A DNA stretch of 5,558 bases. Origin: JAHFOW01 sp964370795. GTDB taxonomy: Bacteria; Planctomycetota; Brocadiia; Brocadiales; Brocadiaceae. The number at the start of each line of letters is the position of its first letter. The first letter of the stretch is position 1. The stretch lies in NCBI GenBank assembly GCA_964370795.1, contig CAYJME010000217.1, forward strand, positions 1-5,558, in the 5' to 3' direction. Shown here one piece after another: positions 1-4,502 of this stretch. Both the position numbers and the translations under genes were made by a program. The notes beneath the pieces are model-generated. The model was not told where the DNA came from. It saw nothing but the letters and a program-made list of their open reading frames with translations, and did not search any database.

Positions 1-84
1 GCTTGGGTCCTGTGGGGGGGTAACGTATGTATGATGGCTTAATTATTAAGTTTTAACCGGAGGCTGGTGGGGGGGGTGGGGGGG
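1..84. other. Intergenic stretch: AT-rich island followed by G-runs
   Basis: I see no credible gene here. Positions 21-57 are strikingly AT-rich for this window. They contain a perfect short palindrome at 38-50 (CTTAAT, one central T, ATTAAG). Positions 66-84 are almost pure G with single T interruptions. The AT-rich part could be a promoter region for a gene to the left, read on the minus strand, or the end of an older intergenic spacer. The sequence does not decide between these. Confidence 0.4.
38..50. repeat. Short AT-rich palindrome
   Basis: CTTAATTATTAAG is a perfect 6-bp inverted repeat around a single T. It sits in the only markedly AT-rich patch of the first 2 kb. It could be a protein-binding site or chance; nothing else supports a function. 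Confidence 0.35.
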
Positions 85-125
85 AGGGGGCCCTGGAGTG
101 CCCCGCCCCGGAGAGGGGAGAGGGG
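85..125 (+). repeat. 41-bp direct repeat, copy 1
   Basis: These 41 bases recur without a mismatch at 1961-2001 in the same orientation. The unit begins AGGGGGCCCTGGAGTG and ends GGAGAGGGGAGAGGGG. Inside it, GGGGC (87-91) and GCCCC (100-104) can pair around an 8-base loop. This copy lies about 80 bases before the first zinc-ribbon gene. The other copy sits directly against a duplicated zinc-ribbon gene end, so the repeat looks like a dispersed genomic element associated with this gene family. No target-site duplications or transposase are visible. Confidence 0.8.
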
Positions 126-182
126 CCAGGGCCGGGAAGTGACGCTAGAGGTTCGTGCTCAAGGGCGTGCCATCCGATTGGC

Positions 183-188
183 TATGCT
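183..188 (+). promoter_or_regulatory. Candidate -10 element of first zinc-ribbon gene
   Basis: TATGCT lies 14 bases before the ATG at 203 and 20 before the ATG at 209. It resembles a sigma70-type -10 box, and no convincing -35 is seen. Its presence argues against the further-upstream in-frame GTG at 155, which would put the -10 inside the gene. Confidence 0.35.
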
Positions 189-202
189 GCGTCGGGGTAC
201 CC

Positions 203-784
203 ATGGGCATGTTCCGGTCCAACTGGCGAGCGAGAGACGATGCGGGCATTCGACGCCGTATGGTGAATCCGTGGATGGGCCGGGCGCTGCGTGACGAGGG
301 GCCGGAGGTACGGGGGCGGATCTTGTCGGCGCGGCGCCAGTTGGAGCGGGGGAAACGGCCGCGGCGGTTGGCGATAACGGCATTTGCGGTGTTGTTGGTG
401 CTGATGGGCATCCGGGAGATCCGACGCGGCGAGCCTTGGTGGTGGTACCAGTACTCGTTCGCCGCCGGCATCGTGGGGCAGCTCGGGATGATCGTGGTGT
501 TTTGGTGGCCCGGCCTCGGAAACACCTGGCCCGAGATCCGACGGGCGGCGTTGGGGCATGACCTGTGCCCCTCGTGCGGGGGGGATCTGGCGGGGGTGGA
601 GTCGGATTCTGAGTCGGGGCGTGTGCGTTGCCCGGGGTGTGCGGCGGAGTGGTACCGGCACGCGCGGCTGTCTCAGAAGGAGTGTGGGGCGTGCGGGTAT
701 GACCTGTCGGGGCTGGCGGCGGGGGAGGGTGGGGTCGTGCGGTGCCCGGAGTGTGGGGTGGGGTGGAGGGTTGGGGGCGAGTAG
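203..784 (+). CDS. Two-TM membrane protein with two C-terminal zinc ribbons (paralogue 1)
   Basis: The protein has 193 residues. I do not recognise a named function. Residues 1-55 are basic, with a conserved WRARDDAG...NPWM...RGRIL segment. Two hydrophobic segments follow at about 56-70 and 85-104. The cytosolic-looking C-terminus has two four-cysteine zinc ribbons: C122/C125 with C143/C146, and C161/C164 with C181/C184. The second ribbon carries the CGACGYDLSGL...RCPECG signature familiar from planctomycete proteins. The tandem neighbour at 848 is a full-length paralogue, and the two align without gaps from the methionine codons at 209 and 854. The true start may therefore be 203 or 209; a GTG at 155 is also in frame. 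I prefer 203 or 209 because of the -10-like box at 183 and the paralogue alignment. No strong ribosome-binding site is seen. A role as a small membrane-anchored protein with metal-binding ribbons is inference from composition only. Confidence 0.75.
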   Translation: MGMFRSNWRARDDAGIRRRMVNPWMGRALRDEGPEVRGRILSARRQLERGKRPRRLAITAFAVLLVLMGIREIRRGEPWWWYQYSFAAGIVGQLGMIVVFWWPGLGNTWPEIRRAALGHDLCPSCGGDLAGVESDSESGRVRCPGCAAEWYRHARLSQKECGACGYDLSGLAAGEGGVVRCPECGVGWRVGGE

Positions 785-792
785 TGACACCC

Positions 793-806
793 GGCACGGC
801 GGTGCC
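793..806 (+). other. Small hairpin in the spacer between the paralogues
   Basis: GGCAC (793-797) and GTGCC (802-806) form a perfect 5-bp stem with a 4-base loop, 8 bases after the stop codon of the first zinc-ribbon gene. No T-tract follows, so intrinsic termination is not shown. It may be an mRNA 3'-end structure or chance in GC-rich DNA. Confidence 0.3.
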
Positions 807-835
807 ACCCCGCCCCTCCCGGCTGCTGCGGGCAG

Positions 836-841
836 TATCCT
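836..841 (+). promoter_or_regulatory. Candidate -10 element for leaderless transcription of second zinc-ribbon gene
   Basis: TATCCT is followed by six bases (GTCACC) and then the GTG start at 848. This is the spacing expected if the transcript begins at the start codon. The minus-strand gene ending at 1548 shows the same -10 plus 6 bases plus start layout. No -35 or Shine-Dalgarno sequence is visible. Confidence 0.4.
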
Positions 842-847
842 GTCACC

Positions 848-1471
848 GTGTCGATGTGGCTCCCAATCCGGCGGACATGGGACGATGCGGGGGTGCGGCG
901 GCCGCTGGTGAGCCCGTGGATGCGGAAGGCGCTGCGGGAGGCGGGGCCGGCGCGGCGGGGGAGGATTCTCGCGGCGCGACGGGGTCTGCGGCTGGGATGG
1001 CATCCTGCGCATCTTGCGTATCTCCTGGTAATCTCGCCCGCCGTCGCGGTGATTGGCGTCGCGGTCATCCGCGGGCAGATCGGGCCGCAGCTGTGGGGGC
1101 CGGGCCGGGTCCTGATCATGATGGGGCTGTTGTTCCCGCTGGTGTGGTGGCGAGGGGATTGGGTCAAGAGCGATCTGATTCAGACGGTGACACTGGAGCA
1201 TGACCTGTGCCCGTCGTGCGCGGGGGATCTGGCGGCGGCGGTGCCGCAGGGCGGGCTGGTGCGGTGCGCGGGGTGCGGGGCGCAATGGCGCGAGCGGCAG
1301 GGGCGTCGGGTCGTGTCGTGCGGGGCGTGTGGGTACGACCTCCGGGGGCTGGAGGCGGGAGAGGACGGGATGGTGCGGTGCCCGGAGTGTGGGGCGCGGT
1401 GGAGGGTTGGGGAGGCACTACTCGCCGCGGAGAAGACGGAGGGTGTGAAGCAGGGAATGGGCGGCGAGTAG
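848..1471 (+). CDS. Two-TM membrane protein with two C-terminal zinc ribbons (paralogue 2)
   Basis: The protein has 207 residues and is a tandem paralogue of the gene at 203-784, with the same architecture. It has a basic N-terminus with WDDAGVRRPLVSPWM, hydrophobic segments at about 56-75 and 86-101, and two zinc ribbons (C121/C124 with C140/C143; C158/C161 with C178/C181). DNA identity is strongest over the ribbons. The start is GTG at 848; an ATG two codons later (854) is the position that aligns with the paralogue's second methionine. The other copies of this gene end in WRVGGE. This one has about 17 extra residues (EALLAAEKTEGVKQGMG) inserted before the final GE, and an 11-bp inverted repeat marks the insert. 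The function is unknown; I do not recognise a named family beyond the planctomycete zinc-ribbon signature. Confidence 0.78.
   Translation: MSMWLPIRRTWDDAGVRRPLVSPWMRKALREAGPARRGRILAARRGLRLGWHPAHLAYLLVISPAVAVIGVAVIRGQIGPQLWGPGRVLIMMGLLFPLVWWRGDWVKSDLIQTVTLEHDLCPSCAGDLAAAVPQGGLVRCAGCGAQWRERQGRRVVSCGACGYDLRGLEAGEDGMVRCPECGARWRVGEALLAAEKTEGVKQGMGGE
1418..1471. repeat. 11-bp inverted repeat spanning the C-terminal extension
   Basis: CTACTCGCCGC (1418-1428) is the exact reverse complement of GCGGCGAGTAG (1461-1471), with a 32-base spacer. The right arm contains the stop codon of the second zinc-ribbon gene. A GAGGCAC heptamer also occurs at both edges (1412-1418 and 1471-1477). The segment corresponds to the extra C-terminal residues absent from the paralogue, so it looks like a small insertion. 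It could also fold as an mRNA 3'-end hairpin. Confidence 0.55.
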
Positions 1472-1503
1472 AGGCACGGGATCGGGCCTCGATCGGGGCT
1501 GGA

Positions 1504-1537
1504 AGGGCCTGTCCGCTTTGCCCGACGCGCAGGCCCT
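1504..1537. terminator. Candidate bidirectional terminator hairpin between convergent genes
   Basis: AGGGCCTG (1504-1511) pairs perfectly with CAGGCCCT (1530-1537) around an 18-base loop. CGC at 1514-1516 and GCG at 1527-1529 can extend the stem after a bulge. It sits between the plus-strand gene ending at 1471 and the minus-strand gene ending at 1548, where a shared terminator is expected. There is no clear U-tract on either side, only a weak pyrimidine stretch after it on the plus strand. Confidence 0.5.
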
Positions 1538-1547
1538 CACCTGTTTC

Positions 1548-1859
1548 TCAGCTTTCAAGCCTGTCGAGGACTCGCTCGATGCGGGTTTGGATTGCCTCCC
1601 AGCGTTCGAGCAGCGCTCCCCAGCGTCCGACATCCGACTCCTGCGCGGCCAGCAGTGCGTCCGCTCGTGCCGCACGCTCACGGTACTCCCTTATGTCCTT
1701 GTCTTGCTCGGCGAGGTACTCGTCCGTGTGCCGCTGCTCCAGGGTGAAGGCGATGAACAGGCCGCACTCGGGGCAGCGACCGGAGCGGGAGAGGCCCTTG
1801 AGGCTGTAACGGCAGGCATAGCACTCGATGGGCTCGGTGATGGTGTCGTCGGCGGGCAT
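1548..1859 (-). CDS. Small zinc-ribbon protein with helical coiled-coil tail
   Basis: The protein has 103 residues and is soluble. Residues 13-32 form one zinc ribbon (C13, C16, C29, C32) with the signature CYACRYSLKGL...RCPECG. It shares this motif with the two membrane proteins encoded on the opposite strand. From about residue 41 to the end it is rich in Glu, Arg, Ala and Leu without prolines, which suggests long amphipathic helices or a coiled coil. I chose the ATG whose first base is 1859 because a TACACT box lies six bases upstream of it. The longer upstream reading frame is proline-rich, crosses the assembly gap and is not credible. The exact role is unknown; homo-oligomerisation through the tail is inference. 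Confidence 0.75.
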   Translation of the reverse strand: MPADDTITEPIECYACRYSLKGLSRSGRCPECGLFIAFTLEQRHTDEYLAEQDKDIREYRERAARADALLAAQESDVGRWGALLERWEAIQTRIERVLDRLES

Positions 1860-1865
1860 GTGGAG

Positions 1866-1871
1866 AGTGTA
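1866..1871 (-). promoter_or_regulatory. Candidate -10 element for leaderless small zinc-ribbon gene
   Basis: On the minus strand TACACT is followed by six bases (CTCCAC) and the ATG at 1859. The layout matches that before the GTG at 848. No -35 hexamer or Shine-Dalgarno sequence is seen. Confidence 0.4.
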
Positions 1872-1903
1872 ACGACCGTTGGAGGTAGCGGGCGAGGAGG
1901 GGA

Positions 1904-1931
1904 GGCTGAAGGCTGAAAGGATGAAGGATGA
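1904..1931 (+). repeat. Heptamer tandem repeats (GGCTGAA)2(AGGATGA)2
   Basis: Four consecutive 7-base units occur: GGCTGAA at 1904 and 1911, then AGGATGA at 1918 and 1925. They lie in non-coding DNA upstream of the small zinc-ribbon gene. The unit length matches the (TCCTGAG)4 array at 4996-5023. Together they suggest a dispersed family of heptamer repeats similar in style to the STRR repeats known from cyanobacteria. Confidence 0.7.
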
Positions 1932-1960
1932 GCCGGAGTCAGGAAGCGGGGGAGGGACGG

Positions 1961-2001
1961 AGGGGGCCCTGGAGTGCCCCGCCCCGGAGAGGGGAGAGGG
2001 G
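1961..2001 (+). repeat. 41-bp direct repeat, copy 2
   Basis: Identical over 41 bases to 85-125, in the same orientation. Here the repeat runs directly into a duplicated 3' end of a zinc-ribbon gene. At copy 1 the downstream sequence is different. Confidence 0.8.
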
Positions 2002-2061
2002 GAGGACGGGATGGTGCGGTGTCCGGAGTGTGGGGTGGGGTGGAGGGTTGGGGGCGAGTAG
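2002..2061 (+). pseudogene. 3'-terminal fragment of a zinc-ribbon gene
   Basis: These 60 bases encode the last 19 residues of the two-ribbon family (EDGMVRCPECGVGWRVGGE) plus TAG. The first part matches the second paralogue (GEDGMVRCPECG). The final 39 bases (2023-2061) are identical to 746-784 of the first paralogue. No membrane or first-ribbon region precedes it; instead the 41-bp repeat abuts it. It is either a real gene remnant left by recombination or an assembly artefact, because a gap of N follows immediately. Confidence 0.6.
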
Positions 2062-2071
2062 NNNNNNNNNN
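2062..2071. other. Assembly gap (10 N)
   Basis: Ten undetermined bases mark a scaffold join. The same 17-base sequence GGGTTGGGGGCGAGTAG ends immediately left of the gap (2045-2061) and recurs right of it (2143-2159). The join therefore probably lies within one repeated sequence. Confidence 0.97.
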
Positions 2072-2142
2072 GCCCCCCCCGGGGTGGGGGGTGGGGGGGG
2101 GGTGGGGTGGGTGGGGGGGGGGGGGGGGGGGGGGGGGGTGTG
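2072..2142. other. Poly-G low-complexity stretch next to the gap
   Basis: Nearly every base is G apart from a short C run at the start and scattered T. Bases 2113-2138 are uninterrupted G. No coding or structured signal is visible. Poly-G at a contig edge is typical of low-quality read ends in two-colour sequencing chemistry, so these bases should not be trusted. Confidence 0.75.
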
Positions 2143-2159
2143 GGGTTGGGGGCGAGTAG
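2143..2159 (+). repeat. Third copy of the zinc-ribbon gene 3'-end motif
   Basis: GGGTTGGGGGCGAGTAG is identical to 768-784 and 2045-2061. The bases that follow (TCGCACCCGGC) resemble those after the first gene's stop (TGACACCCGGC), so the copy extends into the 3' flank. It directly precedes the end of the minus-strand nuclease-like gene. Confidence 0.7.
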
Positions 2160-2180
2160 TCGCACCCGGCCCCTATGGCA

Positions 2181-3017
2181 TCACTTCGGGGCCTTGGAGG
2201 GCTTCTCGGAGGGGCCTTGGTCTGAGGGGCTTTCATCTGCCACTGCCGGCTTGGCAGGCTTGCCCGAGTCGGACGGCTGCGTGATGCTGCGGTCGGCGCA
2301 TCGGGCAACCCGTCGGCTGGCGGTGTCCGCTTCCGGGCCTTCGATGGCGTCGCGTTTGAGCACCTCGTCGCGGAGGATCTTTTCGATCTCCTCGGGCTCG
2401 ACAAGCCGCTCGCCCACCCGGCGGATCTCGCGCCGAAGCGTGGACTTCACGGAGTCGGAGCCCAGGATGATCGCGGCAAGCATGTACCGGCTGGTGGCCT
2501 CCTTGCGGTCCGTGTACTCGGCGAGTGCGCTCTTGGTGAAGCCCTCGCGGGTGAGGAGGTAGAGGGTCTCCAGGTCGGCCTTGTTGCGAGCGCTCATGTT
2601 GAGCAGGTTGAAAGTTGCGACTTCCTGCTTGTCGATGGGCTTCTGGAAGATCACGCGGAACAGGCGCCATTCGACGCCGTTCGTCAGCACAACCCACTCG
2701 ATGCCCTGGTTGGCCGCGTAGTCGATCGCCTGCTTGACATGGCCGTCCTTGAGGCCGACGCCGATCGCCTTGACCTCGATGAGGAAGGAGAGCTTGGCAT
2801 CGAGCTTCACCGCGAGATCGCAGTAGGTCCCGCGGATGCTGTGCTCGCTGGTGAGTTCGGCGTACTTGTCGTAGCCGAACAGGTCGGAGAGCAAGTCCTT
2901 GATGACGGTGACAGTGTCCGCCTCGGAGACATCGCGGTCGCGCTGCTGGGCCAGCACGGTCTGGTAGGTCTTGAGGCAGCCGGTGATGCGGTCGGCGACG
3001 CGCTTTGGGATTGGCAT
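2181..3017 (-). CDS. Stand-alone HsdR_N-like PD-(D/E)XK nuclease-fold protein
   Basis: The protein has 278 residues. Residues about 30-130 resemble the N-terminal nuclease domain of type I restriction enzyme R subunits (HsdR_N type). The visible motif is D67 (GTYCDLAV), E81-V-K83 (FLIEVKAIG), and Q96 with Y100 (QAIDY), matching the D...ExK...QxxxY pattern of that nuclease group. It continues with WVVLTNGVEWRLFRV, typical of the same fold. There is no helicase or translocase region; a full HsdR is about 1000 residues. Residues 150-240 look helical, and the last 27 are Lys/Pro/Ser-rich and probably disordered. The start is well supported: AAGGGG lies seven bases before the ATG. Single-domain HsdR_N proteins are widespread, so this is not evidence of a type I restriction system, and no hsdM or hsdS is nearby. 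Whether it cuts DNA is unknown. Confidence 0.85.
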   Translation of the reverse strand: MPIPKRVADRITGCLKTYQTVLAQQRDRDVSEADTVTVIKDLLSDLFGYDKYAELTSEHSIRGTYCDLAVKLDAKLSFLIEVKAIGVGLKDGHVKQAIDYAANQGIEWVVLTNGVEWRLFRVIFQKPIDKQEVATFNLLNMSARNKADLETLYLLTREGFTKSALAEYTDRKEATSRYMLAAIILGSDSVKSTLRREIRRVGERLVEPEEIEKILRDEVLKRDAIEGPEADTASRRVARCADRSITQPSDSGKPAKPAVADESPSDQGPSEKPSKAPK

Positions 3018-3024
3018 GGCGGTT

Positions 3025-3050
3025 CCCCTTCAGGTCCGAGGAGTAGCCTA
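3025..3050 (-). promoter_or_regulatory. Shine-Dalgarno and candidate -10 for the nuclease-fold gene
   Basis: Reading the minus strand, TAGGCT (3045-3050) could be a -10 element. AAGGGG (3025-3030) is a good Shine-Dalgarno sequence seven bases before the ATG at 3017. The gene may thus be transcribed on its own or by readthrough from the regulator ending at 3124. Confidence 0.45.
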
Positions 3051-3123
3051 GCAGATTGTGGCCCACCGCGCAGCGAGCCCGGCCACCTGCCGCGCCCCCC
3101 GGCACACACTGCCATGCAGGAGC

Positions 3124-3492
3124 CTACCGCGTCGTCGAGCGTTTGCGCCCTCTTGCCGGCCGCTTCGTGCGGGAGCCCGTGATCAGCTCGGCGAATCGCT
3201 CGGGGTCGGCTTCGGCGATCTGGAGGAGGCGGGCTTCGCCGGCTTTGGGGGTGCGGGCGCCCTGCTCCCAGCTCTGGAGGGTCTTCGTGGGGACATTGAG
3301 GAATGAGGCGAAGACGGCCTGGGACATCCCGGTCTTCTTGCGGATGGAGGCGACGCGGGTCTTGGAGAGGGTGGGGGCGGGGGCCGCCAGGGTGGTGGTG
3401 TTGAGGGTGAGCTCGCCGCGGGCGTGGGCGATGGACTCTTCGAGTCCGTGGCGCAGCTTGTCGAATGCGGGGTTGGGGGCGCGGTTGGTCAT
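3124..3492 (-). CDS. XRE-family HTH regulator, HigA/NadS-like antitoxin type
   Basis: The protein has 122 residues. The N-terminal part (FDKLRHGLEESIAHARGEL, residues 10-28) and the following TTT segment resemble the leader of NadS/HigA2-type antitoxins. Residues about 47-102 are a helix-turn-helix of the XRE type: VASIRKKTGMSQAVFASFL...TLQSWEQGARTP, with the typical SQ..FA and WE.G positions. The tail is Arg/Lys-rich. I chose the ATG at 3492; an earlier in-frame ATG at 3555 would place the -10 box and leader palindrome inside the gene. Relatives usually partner a RelE/HigB-type toxin encoded next to them, but none is visible in the 156 bases upstream or the 106 bases downstream. The next gene downstream, same strand, is the nuclease-fold protein. 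It is probably a DNA-binding autoregulator; its cognate target or toxin is unknown. Confidence 0.85.
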   Translation of the reverse strand: MTNRAPNPAFDKLRHGLEESIAHARGELTLNTTTLAAPAPTLSKTRVASIRKKTGMSQAVFASFLNVPTKTLQSWEQGARTPKAGEARLLQIAEADPERFAELITGSRTKRPARGRKRSTTR

Positions 3493-3510
3493 GGCCGGGT
3501 CGTCGCGTGC

Positions 3511-3527
3511 GGCGGCTCCAAGCCGCC
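3511..3527. promoter_or_regulatory. Palindrome in the XRE gene leader (operator or RNA hairpin)
   Basis: GGCGGCT and AGCCGCC form a perfect 7-bp inverted repeat around CCA. It lies between the -10 box at 3545-3550 and the ATG at 3492. It could be an operator for the encoded regulator or a hairpin in its 5' leader. No Shine-Dalgarno sequence is seen between it and the start codon. Confidence 0.5.
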
Positions 3528-3529
3528 TA

Positions 3530-3552
3530 TCTATCCCACAGAGTAGTATAGA
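3530..3552 (-). promoter_or_regulatory. -10 element TATACT overlapped by an inverted repeat
   Basis: On the minus strand TATACT (3545-3550) is the best -10 match in the window. TCTAT (3530-3534) and ATAGA (3548-3552) form an inverted repeat that overlaps it, and CTGTG occurs twice nearby. This arrangement would suit repression of the XRE gene by its own dimeric product. A -35 is not evident. Confidence 0.5.
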
Positions 3553-3648
3553 CACAGCGACGCCAAGTCGGGGCGTACGACCGCGAGATCAAGGCGAAGC
3601 TGAGCGCAGCGCACCCGCTGAGGCAGGTATGCGCGGGCGGCCGAAGAG

Positions 3649-3840
3649 TCAGGAGGCTGGCTTCTTGGTGCCGTTTCCGTTGGGCGGCGGCTGCACCGCG
3701 CTCCCACCCTTGGGCGTCGGAAGCGTCAGCGGATCAAGCCGCTGCCCGGGCTGGGGCTGGTAGCCCTTTTGGCCCGATGGGCGGTACCCCTCGTTCACAG
3801 GTCGAGCCACCGTGCTCTTGTCCGTTGTCGTCCCTGCCAT
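3649..3840 (-). CDS. 63-residue Pro/Gly-rich protein with GYxP motifs, coupled to the DUF6338-like gene
   Basis: The protein is short, without membrane segments or cysteines, and probably disordered. It contains two GYxP motifs (GYRP at 18-21 and GYQP at 26-29) and a C-terminal TPKGGSAVQPPP segment. I have an impression of similar short GYQP/PPKGGS proteins in other bacteria but cannot name a characterised family. Its ATG overlaps the stop of the upstream gene as TGATG. AAGGAG lies six bases upstream, inside that gene, so the start is firm and translation is coupled. The upstream neighbour is a membrane protein, and an interaction between the two is a reasonable inference. An earlier in-frame ATG at 3939 lies well inside the upstream gene and has no support. 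Confidence 0.75.
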   Translation of the reverse strand: MAGTTTDKSTVARPVNEGYRPSGQKGYQPQPGQRLDPLTLPTPKGGSAVQPPPNGNGTKKPAS

Positions 3841-4466
3841 CACAAGCTCCTTGGTCCTGAATCCACGCGGCGAAACTCGATCGTCGCAATCTCGTCGGCC
3901 CGAATCAGTATACCGGCTGTGTCGGGAGCGGGCTGCCAATGCCCCTCGTTGCTGGGTTGAAAAACCGCTTCGAGGAACAGATCTCGCTCACCCGGCTCAT
4001 CCCCCGCGAATGACTCGCTGCCCCAGAATCCGTACACCGACGCGCCGTCACGCAGCCGGACTATGACCCACGACGGGGTCTCCTGCTCGAACTTGAAGTC
4101 CCAGGCCGTCGGGATGAATCGGTCCACATTGAAGCCGACGGCCGAGAGCACCCGCTTGACCAGGGGCTTGCGTGATAAGGCCGGTGCGAGTGCGCCCAGA
4201 AGAACCGGAGAGGCGAAGAGAACGGTGAACACGAGGAGCGCGGTAAAAAGCGGGTGCCGCGACACCCAGTCGCCTTGGATCATGAGTGCGATTAACCACG
4301 ACCACAGCCCGTAGTTGACGCAACTCAGCGTGAGGTACTGCAGCATCAGGTCAGCGGGAGAGCGTGATCGACGCCGGAATGTAGAGGCGAGTACCGATGA
4401 CAGGATGAAGCCCGGAACGAGAAAGGCAATCGCCAGCAACACAGCATTGAAGTTGTCGAAGCTCAT
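3840..4466 (-). CDS. DUF6338-like membrane protein with three TM segments and a soluble C-terminal domain
   Basis: The protein has 208 residues. Hydrophobic segments lie at about 8-26, 44-64 and 73-95. A soluble, probably beta-rich domain follows at about 118-200, with PTAWDFKFE, WVIVRLRDG, YGFWGSESFA, ERDLFLEAVF and GILIRADEIATIEF. This order (a PTAWD-type turn, a VxLxDG strand, a G..S.FA loop, a DxxLEEV-type strand and an ExxxIEF end) matches my memory of the DUF6338 family, which has no established function. The stop codon overlaps the start of the 63-residue GYxP protein as TGATG, so the two are one transcription unit. The upstream asparaginase-type gene ends 60 bases earlier. The start at 4466 has only a weak ribosome-binding site (a G-run about ten bases upstream). 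Confidence 0.82.
   Translation of the reverse strand: MSFDNFNAVLLAIAFLVPGFILSSVLASTFRRRSRSPADLMLQYLTLSCVNYGLWSWLIALMIQGDWVSRHPLFTALLVFTVLFASPVLLGALAPALSRKPLVKRVLSAVGFNVDRFIPTAWDFKFEQETPSWVIVRLRDGASVYGFWGSESFAGDEPGERDLFLEAVFQPSNEGHWQPAPDTAGILIRADEIATIEFRRVDSGPRSL
3847..3852 (-). promoter_or_regulatory. Internal Shine-Dalgarno for the GYxP protein
   Basis: AAGGAG on the minus strand lies six bases before the ATG at 3840 and within the last codons of the DUF6338-like gene. It fixes the start of the small gene and supports translational coupling. Confidence 0.7.
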
Positions 4467-4502
4467 TCAGAGAGACCCCCATGGTTGTTATGCGTGACCG
4501 AC

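Noticed and set aside
182..1285. A 367-residue minus-strand open frame across both zinc-ribbon genes
   Set aside because: It is Arg/Pro/His-rich low complexity and exactly antisense to two well-supported paralogous genes. It is a GC-driven shadow.
85..2001. Composite transposon bounded by the 41-bp repeats
   Set aside because: The repeats are direct and short, with no transposase, integrase or target duplication between or beside them.
2072..2142. G-quadruplex or regulatory poly-G element
   Set aside because: It abuts the assembly gap and is nearly pure G, which fits a sequencing artefact better than biology.
2181..3017. Type I restriction-modification system
   Set aside because: Only an HsdR_N-like domain is present. 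There is no helicase region and no hsdM or hsdS gene in the window.
3556..3648. Hidden toxin gene upstream of the XRE regulator
   Set aside because: No open frame with a start of useful length is found on the minus strand between the GYxP stop and the promoter.
3056..3763. A 235-residue plus-strand open frame
   Set aside because: It lies antisense to the XRE gene and the GYxP gene, has no recognisable motif, and crosses their promoter region.
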